From contig JAGRAK010000143.1 in the NCBI GenBank assembly GCA_020434645.1, positions 1-5,575 on the forward strand: a stretch of DNA of 5,575 nt, given 5' to 3'. Positions 1 to 5,575 of this stretch are shown here, one piece after another; positions within the stretch are counted from its first letter, which is position 1, and the number at the start of each line of letters is the position of its first letter. The DNA is from Bdellovibrionales bacterium (GTDB taxonomy: Bacteria; Bdellovibrionota; Bdellovibrionia; Bdellovibrionales; UBA1609). Under the pieces are notes generated by a model. It saw only the letters and a list, made by a program, of their open reading frames with translations. It searched no databases and was not told where the DNA came from. A program made the translations under genes and the position numbers.

Positions 1-405
1 GCCAGGTGTAGGCTCAGGCCCTTGATTCAAAATAGGGTGATGGTCGATAAAAATAATATTGTCGCATTGCTTTTCAAGGCGAGTGTAGAGCGGCTCAACT
101 AGCCTTCGATCATTGGTATCAAAAATCATGGCAAGGTCGGTGGGCTCGATTTCTGTTTTTAATTCGTCAAAACGTTCAAGATATTTGTCGAATTCTAGAA
201 ATTTGTATTTTTTTGGTATCTCATCAACGGCCACCACGCGTACTTTTTTGCCTGCTTTTTTCAAAGCATGATAGAGCCCCAGCATCGCCCCAAGGCCGTC
301 ACCATCGCATTGTTTGTGTGTGCTGAGCAAAATGCTATTGGCCGCGTGAATTTTTTTAATAATTCCAGAGACATTTAAGTTGTTGAATCTCGCTGTTGAA
401 ACCAT
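1..405 (-). CDS. DHH-family phosphoesterase (NrnA-like), N-terminal part, cut by left edge
   Basis: This is the first 135 residues of a DHH-superfamily phosphoesterase; the C-terminal part (expected DHHA1 substrate-binding domain) lies beyond the left edge. Three family motifs are visible in order: motif I around residues 28-40 (STHKQCDGDGLGA, with H30, D34 and D36), motif II at 94-99 (IFDTND, D96), and the DHH signature at 120-124 (IDHHP, D121, H122, H123). In the family these residues hold two manganese ions. NrnA-type members degrade nanoRNA and pAp; others cleave cyclic dinucleotides, and the fragment cannot separate these roles. No signal peptide or membrane segment is visible, so it is probably cytoplasmic. 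The ATG at 405 is the first usable start, because an in-frame TAA lies four codons upstream. No good Shine-Dalgarno site precedes it. It follows mgtE on the same strand after 69 bases with no terminator-like hairpin between them, so cotranscription is plausible. Family call is firm; substrate is unknown. Confidence 0.9.
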   Translation of the reverse strand, partial: MVSTARFNNLNVSGIIKKIHAANSILLSTHKQCDGDGLGAMLGLYHALKKAGKKVRVVAVDEIPKKYKFLEFDKYLERFDELKTEIEPTDLAMIFDTNDRRLVEPLYTRLEKQCDNIIFIDHHPILNQGPEPTPG

Positions 406-474
406 GACTAATTCTTATCGGAAAAACCAAATTTGAAGTGAGCAAAGTGAAATAATATCAGACTTGTGTCGAGT

Positions 475-1824
475 CTAGCCAATAAGTTTTAGCCCAATGC
501 TGGCTAGACCTAAGAAAGAAAAGAAACTGAATATGTCAGTGGCCATTGTGACGATAGGCCCGCTGCCAGTGGCGGGGTCTAGCTTTAGTTTTTCAAGCAG
601 AATCGGAATGCCGCTACCGAACGTCGCGGCCACAATTGAATTGATGAACATAGATGCGGTCATGACAATAGAGACCATCATATTGCCCTTCCAGAAATAG
701 GTGAGCAGGCCGGCAGCAATCCCGGTGATGATACCGATTAAGACTCCAGTGAGAAGTTCTTTTTTTAAAGCTTTTAAGTGAGAGATAAATTTAAAATCTT
801 CGACAGCTATTCCCCGGGTGACAACGGTTAGGCTTTGAATGGCGGTATTGCCCGCTACACCGGCCACTATATTTTTTAGACTTGCTAATATGATCACCAC
901 AGACATGGTGTCTTCAAATAAACTCACAACAGAACTGGCAACGGCGGCAAGAGCCAAGTTGACCATCATCCATGGCAGACGAAAACCCACGCTTCGTAGT
1001 GCTGAAGTGTAAACTCGGTCATCTTCTTTTAATCCGGCTTGTGCATAGACTTCAGCGGTGGCTTGGTCTTTGATGAGGTCGACAATGTCGTCGACAGTGA
1101 TCACGCCAAGTAATCGGTTTTCAATGTCGATGACCGGAATTGCAATCAGAGCGTACTTTGAAACGAGCTCAGCGGCCTCAGAGGCCTCTTCGTTGGCATC
1201 GACGGTGATAAGCTCAACACGCATAATAGAGCGTAGGAGTGCCTGTGGAGAGCAGGTGACCAGCTGACGAAGAGAGACAACGCCTTCAAGGCGGCCGCGG
1301 TCGTCAACGCAATATATATAATAAATAGATTCCTGCTGGGCACGGTGTCTGAGTTCTTCAAGGGCTTTGACCGCAGTTAGCTCTGAACTCAGGCAAAAAA
1401 CACCGGTTTGCATAAATCGACCGGCAGAGTCTTCGGGGTAATTTAAAAAGCGTTGAATTCGGGCTTTACGACCCTCTTCTACAAATCGTAAAAACTGCAT
1501 TTGTTCATGACTTGAGAATCCACTTAGAAGGCGCGCGGTGTCTTCGTCAGAGGCCAGGCGAAATATTTCAAGAATATTTTGCTCTTCAAGGCGGTTAAAA
1601 ATCTCCATGCGCTGATGTTCGGGCAGCTGAAGAAGTGTTTCGGGGGCTCGGTTAATGGCGCAAAGGGCTTCAAATAGAACATGTGTTTCAACAGAATCAA
1701 GGGAGGGGAGCATGCTTGCGATGTCGGATGGGTCAATTTTACCCAAGATGGAGCGTAGCGGTTTGCTGCCGCGTCCCACCAAAAGTCTCTTGATTATTAA
1801 GGTATTAGAAGGGTTTAGTCTCAT
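475..1824 (-). CDS. mgtE: MgtE-family magnesium channel/transporter
   Basis: A 449-residue inner-membrane Mg2+ channel, close to the length of the well-studied Thermus MgtE (about 450). The domain order is complete: an acidic, helical N domain (about 25-125), two CBS domains (about 132-200 and 203-258), a connecting plug helix (about 258-275) and a C-terminal membrane domain (about 283-448) that should form five helices. In the family the cytosolic N and CBS domains sense Mg2+ and close the dimeric pore when Mg2+ is plentiful. Visible marks are RLPWM at 282-286 opening the first helix, AGNTAIQS at 324-331 (a variant of the usual GGNAGTQ pore motif), and DPATGSGPIVTMATD at 416-430, whose D430 matches the pore aspartate. 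K318 and N319 precede the pore motif where the family often has proline. The start is ATG with a GAGGG site seven bases upstream; an in-frame TGA lies four codons before it. Some relatives also carry Co2+, Mn2+ or Zn2+, so exact ion preference is inferred. Confidence 0.95.
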   Translation of the reverse strand: MRLNPSNTLIIKRLLVGRGSKPLRSILGKIDPSDIASMLPSLDSVETHVLFEALCAINRAPETLLQLPEHQRMEIFNRLEEQNILEIFRLASDEDTARLLSGFSSHEQMQFLRFVEEGRKARIQRFLNYPEDSAGRFMQTGVFCLSSELTAVKALEELRHRAQQESIYYIYCVDDRGRLEGVVSLRQLVTCSPQALLRSIMRVELITVDANEEASEAAELVSKYALIAIPVIDIENRLLGVITVDDIVDLIKDQATAEVYAQAGLKEDDRVYTSALRSVGFRLPWMMVNLALAAVASSVVSLFEDTMSVVIILASLKNIVAGVAGNTAIQSLTVVTRGIAVEDFKFISHLKALKKELLTGVLIGIITGIAAGLLTYFWKGNMMVSIVMTASMFINSIVAATFGSGIPILLEKLKLDPATGSGPIVTMATDIFSFFSFLGLASIGLKLIG

Positions 1825-1831
1825 CCGGGGC

Positions 1832-1836
1832 CCTCA
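1832..1836 (-). promoter_or_regulatory. Ribosome binding site of mgtE
   Basis: GAGGG read on the minus strand, seven bases before the ATG at 1824. It fixes the start codon and sits just downstream of the predicted transcription start. Confidence 0.7.
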
Positions 1837-1845
1837 ATTTTCGAT

Positions 1846-1874
1846 ATAATGACCTTTGTTGTTGTCTGCGTCAA
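1846..1874 (-). promoter_or_regulatory. Predicted sigma-70-type promoter of mgtE
   Basis: On the minus strand the -35 hexamer is TTGACG (1869-1874, five of six consensus bases) and the -10 is CATTAT (1846-1851, four of six), with an ideal 17-base spacer. Transcription would begin near 1839, giving a leader of about 15 bases that contains the GAGGG site. A leader this short leaves no room for an M-box Mg2+ riboswitch, so any Mg2+ control is more likely through the protein's own cytosolic sensor domains or a DNA-binding regulator. The -35 lies inside the spacer of the opposing greA promoter. Predicted from sequence only. Confidence 0.55.
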
Positions 1875-1889
1875 AGAATTAAATATAAT
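1862..1889 (+). promoter_or_regulatory. Predicted sigma-70-type promoter of greA
   Basis: A perfect TATAAT -10 lies at 1884-1889. The best -35 is a weak TTGTCT at 1862-1867 with a 16-base spacer. Transcription would start near 1896, giving an untranslated leader of about 39 bases ending in a strong Shine-Dalgarno site. The promoter overlaps the divergent mgtE promoter. Confidence 0.55.
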
Positions 1890-1924
1890 GGCGCGCTTTT
1901 GATAGCAAAATTTAGTTACGAAAC

Positions 1925-1930
1925 AGGAGA
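1925..1930 (+). promoter_or_regulatory. Ribosome binding site deciding the greA start
   Basis: AGGAGA lies five bases (counted from its GGAG core) before the ATG at 1935. It selects that ATG over the in-frame TTG at 1899, which has no such site and would fall almost on the predicted transcription start. Confidence 0.8.
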
Positions 1931-1934
1931 ACTC

Positions 1935-2417
1935 ATGTCAGGACAAGATCGGCAACCGATGACGGCTCAGGGCAAGCTTAAGCTTGAAACTGAATTACGT
2001 CAGCTCATACACGTAGAAAGACCTTCGATTATTAAGGCTATTGAAGAGGCCAGAAGCAACGGTGATCTATCAGAAAATGCAGATTATGATGCCGCAAAAG
2101 AGCGCCAAGCCTTTTGTGAGGCTCGAATTAATGACATTCAAAGTAAAATTGCCAACTCTGAAGTTATTGATATAGCCAATTTAAAGTCTGACCGAATTAT
2201 TTTTGGAGCTCACATCGTTCTTTGCGACTTAGAGACCGAAGAAGAAATCAATTACCAGATCGTTGGTGAAGATGAGGCGGATGTTAAGAGTGGGCGAATT
2301 TCAGTGTTTTCGCCCTTAGCTCGCGCCGTCATCGGCAAAAAAATTGGAGATATCGTCGAGTTTAAGAGCCCTAAAGGCGAAAAAGAGTACGAAGTCCGAA
2401 AGTTTTTCTTTAGATAA
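1935..2417 (+). CDS. greA: Transcription elongation factor GreA
   Basis: A 160-residue GreA, the usual family length. GreA enters the secondary channel of RNA polymerase and stimulates cleavage of the 3' end of backtracked transcripts, rescuing arrested complexes. The N-terminal coiled coil runs from about 10 to 83, beginning with the family's MTAQGKLKLETEL (9-21). Its tip reads NGDLSENADYDAAKERQAF (42-60); D44 and E47 match the two acidic residues that bind the catalytic Mg2+ in the polymerase active site, so cleavage activity should be intact. The C-terminal FKBP-like domain (about 87-160) contains the typical FSPLARAVIGKKIGD (125-139) and ends in FFFR. The start is the ATG with AGGAGA; an extension to TTG 1899 would add 12 residues foreign to the family. 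The next gene follows after 26 bases on the same strand, suggesting an operon. GreB is less likely given the sequence of the C-terminal domain. Confidence 0.95.
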   Translation: MSGQDRQPMTAQGKLKLETELRQLIHVERPSIIKAIEEARSNGDLSENADYDAAKERQAFCEARINDIQSKIANSEVIDIANLKSDRIIFGAHIVLCDLETEEEINYQIVGEDEADVKSGRISVFSPLARAVIGKKIGDIVEFKSPKGEKEYEVRKFFFR

Positions 2418-2436
2418 TTCAAAATAGAATCTAAAG
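2408..2436 (+). repeat. AT-rich inverted repeat across the greA stop codon
   Basis: CTTTAGAT (2408-2415) and ATCTAAAG (2429-2436) are perfect 8-base inverted arms around a 13-base loop. The left arm is the end of greA and the right arm lies just before the GTG start of the next gene. No T tract follows on either strand and the stem is AT-rich, so it does not look like an intrinsic terminator. It could mask the weak AAAG ribosome-binding sequence of the downstream gene. An alternative fold pairs CTTTAG with CTAAAG plus an inner ATTC/GAAT stem. Confidence 0.4.
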
Positions 2437-2443
2437 TTGATGA

Positions 2444-4342
2444 GTGGCACAAAGAAGTTGGATTTATATTCTGATAGGCTTACTCATCAGCTCATTTCTG
2501 GGTGGGGCTATTCGCGTCTTTTTTTCTCCAGCCCGAGTTCGTGGTGCTGTTGAAAAAATTGTTTTTGAGAAGCAGCCAAAATTTAATATTGAATTTGAAT
2601 CAGCACGATTAGATTTAAGTGGAGAGTGGTGGCCGTCACTTGCTGTTGAACTTGCGGGTATCAAAATTAAGGCTAAAGAACCCTGCATAACAAATTCAAC
2701 TTTTCATGCTGATCGTTTAAGAGTCCCTTTTCAGCTGAGTTCATTTTTTAATAAAAAAATCAGATTCGGCAACATTCGGGCTCACCATGTTCGAGTTTTT
2801 TTACGTCGCACAATGTGCGAGCGTAGTGAGCCTGTAAGCGATATTAAGACTGATGAGTTCGCGCCACTTGAGCGATTTTTTCAAAAACGTTGGAGTAAGG
2901 AACTTATCAATACAGCTCGTTTTCTTGACGAAATAAATATAGCAAGACTTGAGGTATTGCGAGATGACGAGGTTTTGGCGCCGGTCACGCTTTCTGAGTT
3001 TAAAGTAGAGTTTTTGCCGGAGAGCGGGGTCAGTAATGTTCAATTTGATGTGTTGCTTGGTGAGCCTTGGGTTGGAGCATCAGCTTTTGGGCCGGTGAAA
3101 ACCAATGTGACTATTCGCACTGACGAGGTGCAACTGGAGGGACGCGGCTCACTAAAAGAGGGGCAGTTTCAAATTACTGGTCAGTGGGCTGTGGGGCGCG
3201 GCGAGGCCGCTTTTTACTTAAAATCTCAAGATGTCCCTATGAACAGTGTGCTTCGGCTTGCTCATCATTGGGGAGTGCTGTCGTCATTTAATCCGAACTT
3301 GAAAAATCAATGGGCGAGCTGTGATATGAGCATAGCTGGCGAGATTCGTAAAATTAAAAATTTAGAGCTGAATTTGCATCAATGTCGTCTTTATGGTGAT
3401 TTTGGCGAAATTAATTTAAAGACAACACGCATGAAAAATCTGACTGAGGGTGGCCCACTTATATTTTTGTTACAAAATGTCGACGTTAAGCGCGCATTAT
3501 CAGCATTTGATTTTGCAAAGAATTGGGGGCTTGTTAGTCAGTTTGGCGAATTCACAGGTGAAATGAATATTAGTGGAGCTGATTCTTACGAGTTAACGGG
3601 GTCGCTTCGTGATTTAGAAGTTTATTTATCTCGTCTTAAAGTTCAGGCCCGTCAGGTGATCAATGAAGTTCAACTTGATTTATCAGTAGCTCAGGATCGT
3701 TTTTCAGGGAGGGCTTATGATTTTGTTATTTCAAATGGGGCGCTGGATGGCGGGTTTTCGTTTAATTTTTCTCACGAAGGAGACGGAGTATTTCAATTCT
3801 CTTTTGATAAAATGTTGGCTTCTCGAGATGTTCAAAAGGCTATCTGGGGTGGCGATGTTTCTCTTGCCGCTGTTTATGGCAAAGGGGAGTTGAAAAATAG
3901 TGAAGTAGCACAAATGGATGGAAGCTTTGCTTTAGCTGATCTTAAAACGGCGAACTGGTCTTTAAAGACTGTAAAATCAAAATATTATTTAACCCCGGGT
4001 CGGCGAAAACTTTCGGTCAAGGCTGATGAATTTCTCGTTTTTAAAGGCAGTAAATGGGAATCCGCTGCAAATTCTCTAGGTATCACTTTGAGTTCACCAT
4101 CAGGGGCGGCCTCACTGACAGAGCTATCAGCAGAATTAGATATTGTAGCTGGTGGTGGTCATTGGGTTGATCTTAAGGCCGTCAACCCGGCTCAGGGTGC
4201 GGTGCTAAGCTCACAGGGCGAGTGGACGGATAAAAGTGGTCTATCAGGGCAGTTGACCAATCAAACAAAAAGCCAGACCTCTATGTGGTTAATAGGTGGC
4301 AGTTGGGACGCGCCTAAAACTAAAGCCGCGGAGTCTCCATAA
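2444..4342 (+). CDS. AsmA-like single-span envelope protein
   Basis: A 632-residue protein with one N-terminal membrane helix (about 7-27, IYILIGLLISSFLGGAIRVFF) followed by a long, probably periplasmic region rich in alternating beta-strand patterns. After the helix it reads like the AsmA/TamB/YhdP class: a short helix (VRGAVEKIV, 32-40), then FNIEFESARLDLSGEWWPSL (47-66) and recurring segments of the type 'I..A.HVRVFL', 'LEGRGSLKEG', 'NISGADSYELTGSL'. In that class the repeats form a groove that moves or organises phospholipids between the membranes; here that role is inferred from architecture only. Four cysteines (81, 125, 293, 314) fall in two neighbouring pairs and could form disulfides. 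Relative to YhdP or TamB it is short and has no recognisable C-terminal domain. The GTG at 2444 is preceded directly by an in-frame TGA, and the membrane helix follows at once, so it is the best start despite a poor ribosome site. Its 3' end overlaps sohB on the other strand. Confidence 0.7.
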   Translation: MAQRSWIYILIGLLISSFLGGAIRVFFSPARVRGAVEKIVFEKQPKFNIEFESARLDLSGEWWPSLAVELAGIKIKAKEPCITNSTFHADRLRVPFQLSSFFNKKIRFGNIRAHHVRVFLRRTMCERSEPVSDIKTDEFAPLERFFQKRWSKELINTARFLDEINIARLEVLRDDEVLAPVTLSEFKVEFLPESGVSNVQFDVLLGEPWVGASAFGPVKTNVTIRTDEVQLEGRGSLKEGQFQITGQWAVGRGEAAFYLKSQDVPMNSVLRLAHHWGVLSSFNPNLKNQWASCDMSIAGEIRKIKNLELNLHQCRLYGDFGEINLKTTRMKNLTEGGPLIFLLQNVDVKRALSAFDFAKNWGLVSQFGEFTGEMNISGADSYELTGSLRDLEVYLSRLKVQARQVINEVQLDLSVAQDRFSGRAYDFVISNGALDGGFSFNFSHEGDGVFQFSFDKMLASRDVQKAIWGGDVSLAAVYGKGELKNSEVAQMDGSFALADLKTANWSLKTVKSKYYLTPGRRKLSVKADEFLVFKGSKWESAANSLGITLSSPSGAASLTELSAELDIVAGGGHWVDLKAVNPAQGAVLSSQGEWTDKSGLSGQLTNQTKSQTSMWLIGGSWDAPKTKAAESP

Positions 4343-5336
4343 GCTTTTCAGTAATTCGATCAGTTGCACGCACCGCTGCATGACCTAGAACATCACTTAT
4401 TTTTTCACTCATAGATTTTTTAGCCTGATATTTAATTTTAAAAATTTTAGCATCAGTTTTTCTTGAGAGCAGATATTGGTCGCTTGTCATCAGCTCATCC
4501 ACCAGATTTAATTCTTTTGCACGTACGCCGTACCAGTATTCACCAGTGGCCACTTTTGACATATCTGTTTGTGGGCGAGAGGAGCCGACGAAGTCTTTAA
4601 AGAGAGCATGAGTGTCTACAATTTGCTCTTGAAATTTGGCTCGTCCTTTTTCGGTGATTTCACCGAGAATGCTCACGGTTCTTTTGTATTCGCCTGATGA
4701 AATCTCTTCATAATCCACATCATTTTTTTTAAGTAGCTTATGAAAGTTAGGGACTTGAGCGAGGACTCCAATAGAGCCGATAATTGAAAAAGGGGCAGCA
4801 ATAATTTTGTGAGCTGTACAGGCCATCATGTAACCTCCACTTGCAGCCACGAGGTCGACGCAAGCGGTGAGTTTTAAGCCGGCATCTTTAACGCGTATGA
4901 GCTGAGCTGCCGCAAGACCGTAACCATGAACGGTTCCGCCAGGGCTTTCAATCGTCACCAGAACCTCATCGTCAGGGTTTGCGACAGTGAGTACAGCCGT
5001 CACTTCATCGCGTAGCTCTTTTACGGCGTGGGCGTGAATATCACCCTTGAATTCAAGTACAAATAAACATGGAGTTTTTTTAGACTCTGACTCTTTGTCT
5101 TTTAGTTTTTTCTTTTGCTCTTTTAAATAGTTTTTAAGCTCTTTTTTATCAAGTAGCGTCGATTTTAAAGTTTGTTCGAGCTCATCTAGCTTTTCATTGA
5201 TATTTTCAATAATTAAGTCAGGTTTTAATTTTTGTTTCATAATCAATGTGGCCACAAGTAGAACGAGCGCCATAATAAACAAAAATACGATGAGGAGTTT
5301 GCCAGAAAATACGCCAAATTCGATAAGTTGATCCAT
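4320..5336 (-). CDS. sohB: SohB-type S49 membrane serine protease
   Basis: A 338-residue S49 peptidase, near the length of E. coli SohB (349), with its layout: one N-terminal membrane helix (about 13-33), a lysine/glutamate-rich, probably coiled-coil linker (about 38-88), then the ClpP-fold protease domain (about 90-300). The nucleophile is S166 in VAASGGYMMAC (163-173); the general-base lysine is K218 in GEYKRT (215-220). Their 52-residue separation equals that of the Ser/Lys dyad of Bacillus SppA. Further SohB marks are ESPGGTVHGYGLAAAQ (130-145), APFSIIGSIGVLAQVPNF (181-198) and ATGEYWYG (263-270). In E. coli, extra sohB suppresses loss of the DegP (HtrA) protease, so a role in envelope protein quality control is likely; substrates are unknown. 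The ATG at 5336 is the first start after an in-frame TAA seven codons upstream, but it has no clear Shine-Dalgarno site. The gene's tail overlaps the convergent AsmA-like gene by 23 bases. Confidence 0.93.
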   Translation of the reverse strand: MDQLIEFGVFSGKLLIVFLFIMALVLLVATLIMKQKLKPDLIIENINEKLDELEQTLKSTLLDKKELKNYLKEQKKKLKDKESESKKTPCLFVLEFKGDIHAHAVKELRDEVTAVLTVANPDDEVLVTIESPGGTVHGYGLAAAQLIRVKDAGLKLTACVDLVAASGGYMMACTAHKIIAAPFSIIGSIGVLAQVPNFHKLLKKNDVDYEEISSGEYKRTVSILGEITEKGRAKFQEQIVDTHALFKDFVGSSRPQTDMSKVATGEYWYGVRAKELNLVDELMTSDQYLLSRKTDAKIFKIKYQAKKSMSEKISDVLGHAAVRATDRITEKLMETPRL

Positions 5337-5344
5337 AGCCCGGC

Positions 5345-5373
5345 AGTCTAGGATTTAGGTCGAGTAAAATCAA
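5345..5373 (-). promoter_or_regulatory. Possible sohB promoter
   Basis: Read on the minus strand: TTGATT (5368-5373, four of six -35 bases), a 17-base spacer, and TAGACT (5345-5350, four of six -10 bases). Transcription would begin only one or two bases before the ATG at 5336, giving an almost leaderless message, which fits the absence of a Shine-Dalgarno site. The hexamer matches are modest. Confidence 0.3.
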
Positions 5374-5379
5374 TCAGAT

Positions 5380-5409
5380 TTGGCATGTGAGCGGCGTAAG
5401 GCGCATAAT
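5380..5409 (+). promoter_or_regulatory. Possible promoter of the exported-protein gene at the right edge
   Basis: TTGGCA at 5380-5385 and CATAAT at 5404-5409 each match five of six consensus bases, separated by 18 bases. The expected transcription start, about seven bases past the -10, coincides with the A of the ATG at 5416, implying a leaderless transcript. No Shine-Dalgarno site lies at a usable distance; the only candidate, AAGG at 5398-5401, is 14 bases away. Confidence 0.45.
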
Positions 5410-5415
5410 AATCAA

Positions 5416-5575
5416 ATGAGTCGATTTCTTACATTTAGCATTTTTATATTAGCCGTGAGTTGTCCGATTGCCGGATTTTCTGCAGAAAGTGATGCTGAGG
5501 ACGAATTTGCAATTAAGCGGCAACGTGAATTAGATAAAATTGAAGACTTTTATATCCGGCTGAACGAAATCGATC
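5416..5575 (+). CDS. Exported protein of unknown function, N-terminal part, cut by right edge
   Basis: An open frame of 53 codons running off the window. It starts with a signal-sequence pattern: one basic residue (R3), a hydrophobic core (about 4-15, FLTFSIFILAVS) and AGFSA at 19-23, after which signal peptidase I could cut. LAVSC at 12-16 also fits a loose lipobox, so a lipoprotein anchored at C16 is an alternative. The remaining visible residues (ESDAEDEFAIKRQRELDKIE, 24-43, and beyond) are highly charged and probably helical. I recognise no family. The gene is divergent from sohB with 79 bases between the starts. The signal sequence makes this a likely real gene rather than a chance frame, but its function cannot be told from this fragment. 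Confidence 0.7.
   Translation, partial: MSRFLTFSIFILAVSCPIAGFSAESDAEDEFAIKRQRELDKIEDFYIRLNEID

Noticed and set aside
406..474. Possible terminator or independent promoter between mgtE and the DHH gene
   Set aside because: A TATTAT lies at 452-457 on the minus strand, but the nearest -35-like hexamer (TTGGCT) is 19 bases away, and GACT/AGTC arms nearby are too short for a terminator. Nothing is strong enough to list.
497..1361. Short open frames of 60-75 codons on both strands across mgtE
   Set aside because: They lie wholly inside the strongly supported mgtE frame, show no family motifs, and have no convincing ribosome sites.
1825..1850. Mg2+ riboswitch in front of mgtE
   Set aside because: The predicted leader is only about 15 bases, and even the whole 110-base gap contains no extended paired structure of M-box type.
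1899..1934. In-frame TTG start 12 codons upstream of the greA ATG
   Set aside because: It has no Shine-Dalgarno site, nearly coincides with the predicted transcription start, and adds residues not seen in GreA; the ATG at 1935 has AGGAGA in place.
1973..1986. Perfect 14-base palindrome CAAGCTTAAGCTTG inside greA
   Set aside because: It encodes the conserved KLKL stretch of the GreA N-terminus using repeated codons, so chance codon choice explains it; it has no T tract and no regulatory context.
2440..2442. ATG four bases before the GTG start of the AsmA-like gene
   Set aside because: It is in a different frame that lacks the membrane helix and the AsmA-like sequence; the GTG frame stays open for 632 codons.

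Overview
The window carries six protein-coding genes, two of them cut by the window edges. They are packed closely, and no stretch longer than about 120 bases lacks a gene. I see no tRNA, rRNA, insertion sequence, CRISPR array or phage gene. The content is chromosomal housekeeping of a Gram-negative bacterium with moderate to low GC. An AsmA-like periplasmic protein and a SohB-type membrane protease both point to a double-membrane cell. The style of the DHH phosphoesterase, together with SohB and MgtE, would suit the Bdellovibrionota. That placement is a weak inference from memory, and no marker in the window settles it.

Left part, minus strand (1-1824): an MgtE-type magnesium channel/transporter, followed 69 bases downstream on the same strand by the first 135 residues of a DHH-family phosphoesterase. 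The 110-base gap between mgtE and greA (1825-1934) holds two back-to-back promoters that overlap. The mgtE promoter gives a very short leader with a good Shine-Dalgarno site. The greA promoter has a perfect TATAAT.

Middle, plus strand (1935-4342): the transcript-cleavage factor greA, then after 26 bases a 632-residue AsmA-like single-span membrane protein. They are probably one operon. An AT-rich hairpin covers the greA stop codon and the weak ribosome-binding region of the second gene.

Right part: a clear sohB (minus strand) converges on the AsmA-like gene, and the two coding ends overlap by 23 bases with no visible terminator between them. Upstream of sohB a divergent gene begins (5416 to the right edge). 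It encodes an exported protein with an N-terminal signal sequence. Both starts in this divergent gap lack a Shine-Dalgarno site, and both have promoter-like hexamers placed so that transcription would begin at or next to the start codon.

The genes do not form one pathway. They cover metal-ion uptake, small-RNA or nucleotide turnover, transcription fidelity, and envelope maintenance (AsmA-like and SohB). I found no convincing new defence, mobile or biosynthetic system. The points worth a second look are regulatory architecture and a few atypical protein motifs.
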